Below, piece after piece: positions 28,035 to 36,029 of a stretch of 54,260 nucleotides of DNA (positions within the stretch are counted from its first letter, which is position 1; the number at the start of each line of letters is the position of its first letter). The DNA is from Candidatus Neomarinimicrobiota bacterium (GTDB lineage Bacteria > Fidelibacterota > Fidelibacteria > Fidelibacterales > Fidelibacteraceae), in contig JAGGVO010000048.1 of assembly GCA_021157965.1 (NCBI GenBank), positions 1 to 54,260 on the forward strand, read 5' to 3'. A model generated the notes under the pieces. That model did not search any database, was not told the origin of the DNA, and worked only from the letters and a program-made list of their open reading frames with translations. Made by a program: the position numbers and the translations under genes.

Positions 28035-28508
28035 ATGACAGAGATGATTAAACCCTTTTCGCATCTCTATTGGATGCGATTTGCGTATCAGGAAGCGGAA
28101 AAAGCCTTCGAAATGGGGGAAGTTCCCGTCGGCGCAGTACTTGTGCTGAATAATCACATTATCGGCAGGGGACACAATATGTGTGAAACGCTTCAGGATG
28201 CCACAGCCCATGCAGAAATCCTGGCCATTACAGCCGCTTCCGACCACCTGAAATCCTGGCGCCTGGAAAAGACAACACTCTATGTTACCCTTGAACCGTG
28301 TCTCATGTGTGCCGGTGCCATGATCAATGCACGAGTTCAAACAGTTGTTTATGGACTGGAAGATCCCAATGCCGGCGCCTGTGATTCCCTCTATCATCTC
28401 TGCGAAGACCCCCGCCTGAATCACCGGCTCCATGTTCACAGCGGCTATATGCGTGATCAGATTAAAGAACTGATGAATATTTTTTTTCAACGGTTGAGAG
28501 GGAAGTAG
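28035..28508 (+). CDS. tadA: tRNA-specific adenosine deaminase
   Basis: TadA converts A34 to inosine in tRNA-Arg(ACG). The 157 aa protein has the zinc deaminase motifs HAEILAI (His ligand and catalytic Glu) and PCLMCAGAM (two Cys ligands), with MGEVPVGAVLV upstream. The final segment VHSGYMRDQIKELMNIFFQRLR is also typical. It ends the + strand run; an 859 bp gene-free stretch with repeats follows. Confidence 0.96.
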   Translation: MTEMIKPFSHLYWMRFAYQEAEKAFEMGEVPVGAVLVLNNHIIGRGHNMCETLQDATAHAEILAITAASDHLKSWRLEKTTLYVTLEPCLMCAGAMINARVQTVVYGLEDPNAGACDSLYHLCEDPRLNHRLHVHSGYMRDQIKELMNIFFQRLRGK

Positions 28509-28877
28509 GGGGCCGTCGACAGTGGACAGTTGGCAGTGAGAAGTGCCGCGTGACGAGGGGGATTGCCTGCCATGTGAAATGGGACCCGGTTTATCGGAAT
28601 ATTTCACAGGAGATTTGACCGACACACCAAGAGCAAAAAGATGACCGGCATCTCGATACGTCCGCCTGGCGGCATTCAATAGCCGCTTTGCGGCTTTCAA
28701 AAGGCACGAGCATGCCCGTGGCAAATCCTCGTTATTCGTCACGCGTTACTCGTCACTATCCCAGACAAACCAGCTCCCCTTTCACAGGGCAGACAATCAT
28801 CCAATCTAATCAATCGCCTGTCGCCTGTCCACTGCCGACTGTGAACCCATAAACAGCGAACGCAGTGAGCTCCCAAC
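28509..28877. repeat. Non-coding mosaic of degenerate inverted repeats
   Basis: No gene is visible. Near the left edge, bases 28516-28538 are three 7-bp units of the CAGTSGR type; bases 28813-28842 contain the same kind of unit in reverse orientation. Nested inside, CGCGTGACGA at 28547-28556 is repeated inverted at 28736-28745. GTGAAAT/ATTTCAC (28574-28606) forms a further inverted pair. Two small perfect hairpins, CCGCC-T-GGCGG (28662-28672) and AGCCGC-TTT-GCGGCT (28681-28695), lie in the centre. The last 35 bases (28843-28877) are the leader shared with the second 8-bp array. Confidence 0.6.
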
Positions 28878-29301
28878 GTCCCAACGTCTCAACGTCTCAA
28901 CATCTCAACATCTCAACATCTCAACATCTCAACGTCTAAACGTCTAAACATCTCAACGTCTCAACGTCTAAACGTCTAAACATCCCAACGTCTCAACGTC
29001 TCAACGTCTCAACGTCTCAACATCTCAACGTCTCAACGTCCCAACGTCTCAACGTCTCAACATCTCAACGTCTCAACGTCTCAACATCTCAACATCTCAA
29101 CGTCTCAACATCTCAACATCTCAACGTCTCAACGTCTCAACGTCTCAACGTCTCAACATCTAAACGTCTCAACATCTCAACGTCTCAACGTCTAAACGTC
29201 TCAACGTCTCAACGTCTAAACGTCTCAACATCTCAACATCTCAACGTCTCAACATCTGAACGTCTGAACGTCTCAACGTCTCAACATCTCAACGTCTAAA
29301 C
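28878..29301 (+). repeat. 8-bp tandem array 1, 53 units, consensus RTCTCAAC
   Basis: The array has exactly 53 contiguous 8-bp units without any insertion or deletion. Base 1 is G in 35 units and A in 18. Base 5 is C in 43, A in 8 and G in 2 units. Base 4 is C in three units, otherwise T. Bases 2, 3, 6, 7 and 8 (T, C, A, A, C) do not vary. Two adjacent 32-bp blocks of four units, 28934-28965 and 28966-28997, differ by one base. There is no start codon, ribosome binding site or continuous frame that would suggest a gene. Confidence 0.97.
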
Positions 29302-29367
29302 CTTCTTTGAGCTTCATAAATAATCTTTTAACTTTCATTTCAATAAAACCCTAAGTGGAGACAGGTT
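29302..29367. other. Short leader before the oxidoreductase gene
   Basis: This 66 bp AT-rich stretch follows the array. The ribosome binding site AGTGGAGACAGG is at its right end. I see no terminator hairpin and no convincing promoter, although the gene to the right needs one if the array interrupts the upstream transcript. Confidence 0.4.
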
Positions 29368-32292
29368 GTGATACAAGCGTTGGATGCTCTGAAAGCTACG
29401 TTAAAAGGTGAATTGTTCACGGATAATGCCACACGGATCATTTATGCCACAGACGGATCTGTCTATCGGGAAAAACCACTGGCAGTCGCATGGCCGAAAG
29501 ATGAAGACGATTTAAAGGAATTGATTCGCTTTGCCCGGTTGAACAGCACATCGCTTATCCCCCGGACTGCGGGGACCTCTCTGGCCGGTCAGGTGGTGGG
29601 AAACGGGATTGTGGTGGATGTATCCAAATATATGACTGAGATTCTGGAAATTAACCCGGAGGAAAAATGGGTCCGGGTTCAGCCGGGTGTAATTCTGGAT
29701 CATTTAAACTTCTTTCTGAAAGATTATGGACTCTTTTTCGGACCGGAAACATCCACTTCCAGCCGCTGTATGATGGGGGGAATGGTGGGAAATAACTCCT
29801 GTGGAGCCCACCTTCCTATTTACGGAAGCACCCGTGAACATACCCTTTCGGTTAAAGCCCTGCTCAGTGACGGTTCAGAAGTGCTTTTTGAACCCCTCTC
29901 GGCAGAAGCCTTTCATGCAAAAACCCGTCTGAATACTCTGGAAGGAAGGCTCTACCGACATATTCAGGAAATGCTTGAAAATCCCGTTAACCGCAATCTA
30001 ATCCGGGATAATTACCCAAAACCCACAATTCCCAGACGGAATATGGGTTATGCCCTGGATATCCTCATGGAAATGCAACCCTTCAATCCACAGGGAAAAC
30101 CGTTTAATTTTTCATCCCTTTTAGCGGGATCGGAAGGGACTCTGGCTTTTTTCACCGAAATCACATTGGGTCTGGTGCCGCTGCCCCCAAGAGAAACAGC
30201 TGTTGTCTGCTGCCATTTTGAAAAACTCGAAGAAGCTTTCCATGCCAATTTAATTGCCCTGAAATACAAACCCGGTGCCGTTGAACTTATGGACAGGTAC
30301 ATCATGGATTGTACTAAAAACAATATCGGTCAACGAAAGAATCGTTTTTTTCTTCAGGGGAATCCTGCCGCTCTGATGATGGTGGAATTTCGCCGGGATA
30401 GCCGGGATGAACTGGATGCATTGACAAATGCCATGGAAAAAGAGATGCGTGCCGCCGGTTATGGATATGCATTCCCTGTTTTATGCAATGACATGGCTGA
30501 CAGGGTGTGGGAACTCAGAAAGGCCGGTCTCGGACTGCTCTCCAATATCCCCGGAGATACCCGGAGTGTCACGGTGATTGAAGATACGGCCGTAGATGTG
30601 GAAGACCTGCCGGCCTATATGAAAGAATTTGATAAGATCCTGAAAAAATACGGTAAAGAAAGTGTTTACTATGCCCATATCGGCTCCGGGGAGCTTCATC
30701 TGCGTCCCATCATTAATCTGAAAGACTGTGATGAAGTGGAAATATTTCGTTCCATCCTTATGGATGTGGCTCAACTGGTGAAAAAGTACCGGGGATCTCT
30801 CAGCGGGGAGCACGGAGACGGTCGCCTGAGGGGAGAGATGATTCCCTTAATGATCGGTGACCACAATTACCGGCTTCTTCGTCAGTTGAAATTTACCTGG
30901 GATCCCAACAATTTATTCAATCCGGGAAAAATTGTAGATACTCCACTCATGAATACACACTTGCGGTATGAACCCGGACTGCCACTCCGGGAGGTTGAAA
31001 CTGTCTTTGATTTTTCACGGGTCCGGGGATTTGTCCGGGCTGCCGAAAAATGTAATGGATCAGGGGATTGCCGCAAAACCGAAGTTTCCGGTGGTACCAT
31101 GTGTCCCAGCTATATGGCAACCCGGGATGAACATCATGTAACCCGCGCCCGGGCTAATATCCTCCGTGAATTTTTAACCTATTCACCTAAAGATGACCCT
31201 CTGGATCATGAAGAAATCTATGGAATCATGGATCTCTGCCTGAGCTGCAAGGCGTGTAAATCTGAGTGTCCATCCGGTGTGGATGTGGCAAAATTAAAAG
31301 CTGAATTTCTTCAACATTATTATGACCTTCATGGAGCGCCTTTTCGTTCCAAATTGATTGCCAATATTACAAAACTCAACCGCCTGGGCTCCCTGTTTCC
31401 CGGATTGACGAATTTCTTTTTTAAAACAGGTTTGTTCCGAAAACCCTTCATGTCCATGATTGGATTTTCGGTTAAGCGGACCCTGCCTTTACTCCACACC
31501 GTAACCCTGGAAAGATGGATGCGACACTATGTCCGCACACTTCAAAAAGATAAAGGGAAAAGGCGGGTCTACCTGTTTAATGATGAATTTACTAATTTTC
31601 AAGATACACCCGTTGGGATTGATGCCATCCGATTGCTGACCCGTTTGGGATATGATGTAAAAATCCCCAGGCATAAGGAAAGTGCCCGGGCAAGTTTATC
31701 CAAGGGGTTTTTGAGAAAAGCAAAGGTTCTGGCTGAAAAAAATGTTTCCATGCTGAAGGAGTTGATTTCGGAGGAATCGCCCCTTATCGGACTTGAACCG
31801 TCAGCTATTCTCACCTTCAGGGATGAATACCCCGAACTGGTGGGAGAGGAGCTGAAAGAAGATGCAAAAAAACTGGCAAATCATGTCCTCATGATTGAGG
31901 AATTTCTGGTACTGGAAATGGATGCAGGACGGATCAACCGGGGAGTTTTCACTACTGAAGAGAAACATATTTTGCTCCATGGTCATTGTCAGCAGAAGGC
32001 TGTGGCTTCTACGGCCCCGACCCTGAAAATGCTTGCCTTTCCGGAAAATTACAAGGTGAAAGAGATTCCCAGCGGATGCTGCGGAATGGCAGGTTCGTTC
32101 GGATATGAGAAGGAACATTATGAGGTGTCCATGAAAGTAGGAGAACTTGTCCTTTTTCCGTCTGTCCGCAACGCTTCTCCTGATACAATCATTGCTGCTC
32201 CGGGGACCAGTTGCCGGCACCAGATTAAAGACGGAACAGGTCGAACTGCTTACCATCCCGTTGAAATACTCTATCAGGCTCTTAAGAAGTAG
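29368..32292 (+). CDS. FAD-linked and Fe-S-binding oxidoreductase (GlcD-GlcF/YdiJ-type fusion)
   Basis: The 974 aa protein fuses an FAD-binding 2-hydroxyacid dehydrogenase (residues ~1-540) to a ferredoxin-like and CCG-domain half (~560-974). The FAD region has IPRTAGTSLAGQVVG and GGMVGNNSCGAH; SLSGEHGDGRLRGE follows near residue 480. The Fe-S region has CLSCKACKSECPSGVDV near residue 625, and two CCG-type elements, HGHCQQKA and PSGCCGMAGSFGYE. D-lactate, glycolate or D-2-hydroxyglutarate are possible substrates. It starts at GTG 29368. Electron acceptors are not encoded nearby. The next gene begins 8 bp after its stop. Confidence 0.92.
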   Translation: MIQALDALKATLKGELFTDNATRIIYATDGSVYREKPLAVAWPKDEDDLKELIRFARLNSTSLIPRTAGTSLAGQVVGNGIVVDVSKYMTEILEINPEEKWVRVQPGVILDHLNFFLKDYGLFFGPETSTSSRCMMGGMVGNNSCGAHLPIYGSTREHTLSVKALLSDGSEVLFEPLSAEAFHAKTRLNTLEGRLYRHIQEMLENPVNRNLIRDNYPKPTIPRRNMGYALDILMEMQPFNPQGKPFNFSSLLAGSEGTLAFFTEITLGLVPLPPRETAVVCCHFEKLEEAFHANLIALKYKPGAVELMDRYIMDCTKNNIGQRKNRFFLQGNPAALMMVEFRRDSRDELDALTNAMEKEMRAAGYGYAFPVLCNDMADRVWELRKAGLGLLSNIPGDTRSVTVIEDTAVDVEDLPAYMKEFDKILKKYGKESVYYAHIGSGELHLRPIINLKDCDEVEIFRSILMDVAQLVKKYRGSLSGEHGDGRLRGEMIPLMIGDHNYRLLRQLKFTWDPNNLFNPGKIVDTPLMNTHLRYEPGLPLREVETVFDFSRVRGFVRAAEKCNGSGDCRKTEVSGGTMCPSYMATRDEHHVTRARANILREFLTYSPKDDPLDHEEIYGIMDLCLSCKACKSECPSGVDVAKLKAEFLQHYYDLHGAPFRSKLIANITKLNRLGSLFPGLTNFFFKTGLFRKPFMSMIGFSVKRTLPLLHTVTLERWMRHYVRTLQKDKGKRRVYLFNDEFTNFQDTPVGIDAIRLLTRLGYDVKIPRHKESARASLSKGFLRKAKVLAEKNVSMLKELISEESPLIGLEPSAILTFRDEYPELVGEELKEDAKKLANHVLMIEEFLVLEMDAGRINRGVFTTEEKHILLHGHCQQKAVASTAPTLKMLAFPENYKVKEIPSGCCGMAGSFGYEKEHYEVSMKVGELVLFPSVRNASPDTIIAAPGTSCRHQIKDGTGRTAYHPVEILYQALKK

Positions 32293-32300
32293 GATTTGTT

Positions 32301-33536
32301 ATGGTATTGAATATTGTCTGGATATCCTTTTTTGTTATTGCATGGCTTGTGGGACTCGGGCGTCTGATTTTTCTTGGGGATACGCAGATTTTTCCTGATT
32401 TGATCAACAGTACCTTTGATATGGCCAAAACAGGACTGGAGATTTCTCTGGGATTGGCCGGCATCATGACACTCTGGCTGGGATTGATGAAAATTGCTGA
32501 AAAATCCGGTTGTATCCAGCTTTTGGCCAGGGGCGTCAATCCCCTTTTCAGCCGGCTTTTTCCCGGAATTCCCTCTGGACACCCGGTTTATGGTTCCATG
32601 TTGATGAATATTGCTGCCAATATGCTTGGACTTGAAAATGCAGCTACTCCTCTGGGACTGAAAGCCATGAAACAGCTTCAGGATCTGAATACGGAAAAAG
32701 ATACGGCCACGGATGCCATGATCATGTTTTTGGTGATGAACACATCGGGACTTATGATTTTACCGGTGGCGATTATGATGTACCGGGCCGAAATGGGCGC
32801 TGCCGCTCCGGCGGATATCTTTATCCCTATCCTGATTGCCACGTTTTTCTCCACCTTTTGCGGGATCTTTGCTGTGGCATTCCACCAGAAAATCCGGCTG
32901 CTGGATAGGGTCCTTCTGGGATATCTTGGCGGATTTCTCCTCTTTGTCGTGGGAATTATTGCCTTTTTCTCAACCTTAACGCCGGAAATGATTAATCAGG
33001 TTTCCCTTATTGCCGGTAATCTGATTCTTTTTTCCGTGATTATTTTTTTTATCGGAATGGGATTCCGGAAAAAACTGAATGTGTATGAAGTCTTTATCGA
33101 CGGTGCAAAGGAGGGATTCAGCACAGCCATTGTCATTATTCCCTACCTCATTGCCATCCTGGTTGCTGTCGGCGTGTTCAGAACTTCCGGTGCCCTGGAA
33201 ATGCTGATTGATCTTTTAGCTAAAGGTTTTGCCGCATTGGGATTAAATACGGAATTTTTACCGGCATTACCTACAGCCCTTATGCGGCCCCTCAGTGGAA
33301 GTGGTGCCCGCGGACTCATGATTGAAGCCATGCAGCATCACGGCCCGGATAGTTTTGTGGGAAGACTGGTTTGTATCATGCAGGGCGCTACGGACACAAC
33401 CTTTTATGTGATTGCCCTTTATTTTGGTTCTGTGGGAGTAAGGAAAACCCGCTATGCCGTTTCAGCCGGACTCACTGCCGATTTTGCCGGTATAATTGCC
33501 GCAATTCTTGTCGCTTATCTCTTTTTTAGCCCGTAA
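32301..33536 (+). CDS. Nucleoside-recognition membrane protein, SpmA-SpmB fusion
   Basis: The 411 aa polytopic protein joins two Gate (nucleoside recognition) domains that are separate SpmA and SpmB proteins in Bacillus. The first half contains NMLGLENAATPLGLKAMKQL and the second ALMRPLSGSGARGLMIEAM and VCIMQGATDTTFYVIALYFG. About nine hydrophobic segments are visible. In spore-formers these proteins take part in spore core dehydration; homologues in non-spore-formers are of unknown, probably transport-related, function. It follows the oxidoreductase by 8 bp, so a shared transcript is likely. Confidence 0.9.
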   Translation: MVLNIVWISFFVIAWLVGLGRLIFLGDTQIFPDLINSTFDMAKTGLEISLGLAGIMTLWLGLMKIAEKSGCIQLLARGVNPLFSRLFPGIPSGHPVYGSMLMNIAANMLGLENAATPLGLKAMKQLQDLNTEKDTATDAMIMFLVMNTSGLMILPVAIMMYRAEMGAAAPADIFIPILIATFFSTFCGIFAVAFHQKIRLLDRVLLGYLGGFLLFVVGIIAFFSTLTPEMINQVSLIAGNLILFSVIIFFIGMGFRKKLNVYEVFIDGAKEGFSTAIVIIPYLIAILVAVGVFRTSGALEMLIDLLAKGFAALGLNTEFLPALPTALMRPLSGSGARGLMIEAMQHHGPDSFVGRLVCIMQGATDTTFYVIALYFGSVGVRKTRYAVSAGLTADFAGIIAAILVAYLFFSP

Positions 33537-33546
33537 TGGAGGTCCT

Positions 33547-34779
33547 ATGAAAAAATATCTTTTTTCACTGTTTGTTTTCTTTCTTTTGAACAATTTGCTT
33601 TTCCCCTGTACATCAGCGGTTATTACGGGGGATGCGAGCCTGACCGGTCGTCCCATGTTGTGGAAACACCGGGATACCGGCTCTCTGGAGAATAAAATTG
33701 TCCGTTTTATGGGGGATAAATATGCCTGCACCGGGATTTTCAATGTATCTGACACCCTGAATAAAGAACTCTGGATGGGGAGCAACGAAGCCGGTTTCAG
33801 TATTATGAATACGGCATCTTATAATGTGAATGCCGGGGTGGAATGGAACAAACAAAAGGATCAGGAAGGGATCTTTATGAAAAAAGCCCTGGGGCAATGT
33901 GCTACCGTGGAAGAATTTGAAGCGTTTCTCAAGTCCCAGTTAGGGGAATGGGGTGTTGAAGCGAACTTTGGTGTTATAGATGCAAAAGGAGGTGCTGCCT
34001 ATTTCGAAACAGGGTTTTATGACTATGTTAAATATGATGCCACCGATAAAAATATTGCCCCGGAAGGCTATCTGATCCGGACAAATTTTTCTTTTTCCGG
34101 TGAACCGGAAGACGGTCAGGGTTACATTCGTTATGCCGAAACAGCGGACCTTTTCCGGCGGGAAATACTGAAAGGTGGATTAAGCGTGGAATTCATCCTG
34201 AAAAAGGCAACACGGAACATGCACCATGGCCTGATGAAACGGGATATTTGGGATTCTTATTTTCCGAAAGATTTTTATGATGAATATATGGTGTCTCTTC
34301 AGGATTATGTGGTTCGATTCTGGTCTGCTTCTGTTTTGGTGGTGGAAGGGGTGAAACCCCATGAAAACCCGGAAGGCACGACATTGTGGACCCTGATTGG
34401 ATTCCCCCTGACTTGTGTCGTAACACCTGTGTGGATTGGTGCGGGAAATGAAATACCTGCCATAATACAATCGGAGAATGGAGAAAATCCTCCCCTGGTC
34501 GATTGGTCTCTGCAACTGAAAGCATATTGTTTCCCCTATGAAAAAGGAAACGGGGAATCCTATATCAATACGGCACCCCTGAAAAATCAGCAAAACACAG
34601 GTTTTTTGCAGAATCTTATTCCCCGGGAAGATATAATTATTTCAAAAGCCAGGGTTTTACAGGAACGATTCTGTAAAAAGGGTGTAAATAAAAAAGATAT
34701 AAAATATTTTAACAAGTGGCTGGATGGCCATATCCGGTCCCTTTATGAGTCAACATTTGAACAAATGGGTAATCCATGA
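33547..34779 (+). CDS. Exported C45-type Ntn hydrolase (acyl-CoA:6-APA acyltransferase-like)
   Basis: The 410 aa product has a signal peptide (KKYLFSLFVFFLLNNLLFP) followed directly by CTSAVITGDASLTGRPML. In the C45 family such a Cys becomes the N-terminal nucleophile after processing, and GRPMLWKHRD plus GSNEAGFSIMN fit the fold. The start is ATG 33547 with GGAGG at 33539-33543; the frame is open further upstream inside the SpmAB gene, but without support. It would cleave or transfer amide-linked acyl groups in the periplasm; the substrate is unknown. A lipoprotein reading of the Cys is possible but the -3 residue (F-P-C) is poor. Confidence 0.8.
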   Translation: MKKYLFSLFVFFLLNNLLFPCTSAVITGDASLTGRPMLWKHRDTGSLENKIVRFMGDKYACTGIFNVSDTLNKELWMGSNEAGFSIMNTASYNVNAGVEWNKQKDQEGIFMKKALGQCATVEEFEAFLKSQLGEWGVEANFGVIDAKGGAAYFETGFYDYVKYDATDKNIAPEGYLIRTNFSFSGEPEDGQGYIRYAETADLFRREILKGGLSVEFILKKATRNMHHGLMKRDIWDSYFPKDFYDEYMVSLQDYVVRFWSASVLVVEGVKPHENPEGTTLWTLIGFPLTCVVTPVWIGAGNEIPAIIQSENGENPPLVDWSLQLKAYCFPYEKGNGESYINTAPLKNQQNTGFLQNLIPREDIIISKARVLQERFCKKGVNKKDIKYFNKWLDGHIRSLYESTFEQMGNP

Positions 34780-36029
34780 AACGTAAAAATCTGATTCTGA
34801 TACTTTTAATTGTTTTAGTTCTTGTCTTTCTGTTTTATCGTTTTCTCCCAACGAATGAGGAAAGTACAGAGATTATCATAACGCCGAAAACCGGACTTTT
34901 CAGGGTGACGATTACAACTACGGGGGAATTGAAGGCGAAAAATTCTACAGAGATCCGTGGACCTGCAAATGCCCGGAGAGCCCGTATTTACGAGATGAAA
35001 ATTTTAAAACTGGTCTCCGAGGGGACCGTGGTGGATTCCGGTGATTTTGTGGCCAGTCTGGACAGGTCAGAGCTGGAGAGTAAGATCAAAGACGTCCAAC
35101 TGGCTATACAAAAGGCAGAAAGTCAATATCAACAGGCTAAGCTGGATTGTACCCTGACCCTTGCAAATGCACGTAATGAACTGATTAACCTGGAATATGC
35201 CCTGGAAGAGCGTCTTTTGATGAAAGAACAGGCGAAATACGAAGCCCCGTCGGTTGCCAGACAGGCTGAGATTGATTATGATAAAGCTGTCCGTGCTCTT
35301 GGGCAGGCAAAGGAAAACTATAAAACTAAAGTGAAGCAGGCCATTGCCAAAATGTCTGAAGTGGATTCCGATCTTCGGAAGAACCGGAATGAATACCAGG
35401 AATATCTGGATCTGATGAAGGAATTTACGATCTATGCCCCTGAAAAAGGGATGGTGATATATAAAAGGGACTGGAACGGGAACAAGATAACGGAGGGTTC
35501 CACCATCAATGCCTGGGATCCGACAATTGCCACTCTGCCTGATTTGAGTGTGATGCAATCCATCACCTATGTCAGCGAGGTGGATATCCAAAAAGTAAAA
35601 ACGGGCATGCCGGTCGAGGTCGGCCTGGATGCCGATCCGTCCAAAAATCTGACGGGGGTTGTCACCTCTATTGCCAATATTGGTGAACAACAGCCCAATT
35701 CAGATTCCAAGGTTTTCGAGGTGGAAATTGAAATCAATGAAGCCGATTCCACTCTCCGGCCGGCTATGACAACCAGTAACACTATTATCATCGCATCCCT
35801 CGACTCTGCACTATATATTCTCCTGGAGGCATATCATGCAGAAGATTCACTGGAATTTGTCTTTAAGAAAAGTTCTTCCGAACCTGTAAAACAAGAGGTG
35901 GAGACTGGATTGAAAAATGAAAATGAAATTGTGATCACCCGGGGATTAAAACCCACAGATAAAATCTTTTTATCAATCCCCGAAAACGATGAAGACCTTG
36001 AAATTATATATTTACCGGATTCCAAATGA
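34776..36029 (+). CDS. HlyD/MacA-type periplasmic adaptor protein
   Basis: The 417 aa protein has one N-terminal membrane helix (LILILLIVLVLVFLFYRFL), a lipoyl-like segment near residue 60, a long coiled-coil region (residues ~95-200, many Lys/Glu/Gln), and a beta-barrel part with EVDIQKVKTGMPVEVGLDAD. It should link an inner-membrane transporter to a TolC-type channel. The start overlaps the preceding stop by 4 bp. The MacB-like permease follows with a 4 bp overlap, and then the TolC protein. Confidence 0.92.
   Translation: MKRKNLILILLIVLVLVFLFYRFLPTNEESTEIIITPKTGLFRVTITTTGELKAKNSTEIRGPANARRARIYEMKILKLVSEGTVVDSGDFVASLDRSELESKIKDVQLAIQKAESQYQQAKLDCTLTLANARNELINLEYALEERLLMKEQAKYEAPSVARQAEIDYDKAVRALGQAKENYKTKVKQAIAKMSEVDSDLRKNRNEYQEYLDLMKEFTIYAPEKGMVIYKRDWNGNKITEGSTINAWDPTIATLPDLSVMQSITYVSEVDIQKVKTGMPVEVGLDADPSKNLTGVVTSIANIGEQQPNSDSKVFEVEIEINEADSTLRPAMTTSNTIIIASLDSALYILLEAYHAEDSLEFVFKKSSSEPVKQEVETGLKNENEIVITRGLKPTDKIFLSIPENDEDLEIIYLPDSK

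Noticed and set aside
27861-28742. 293-codon frame on the - strand
   Set aside because: It is antisense to the end of the aminotransferase gene and to tadA, which are clear genes; the frame has no recognisable protein content.
28878-29301. CRISPR array
   Set aside because: Units are 8 bp, contiguous, and there are no spacers; no cas gene is in the window.
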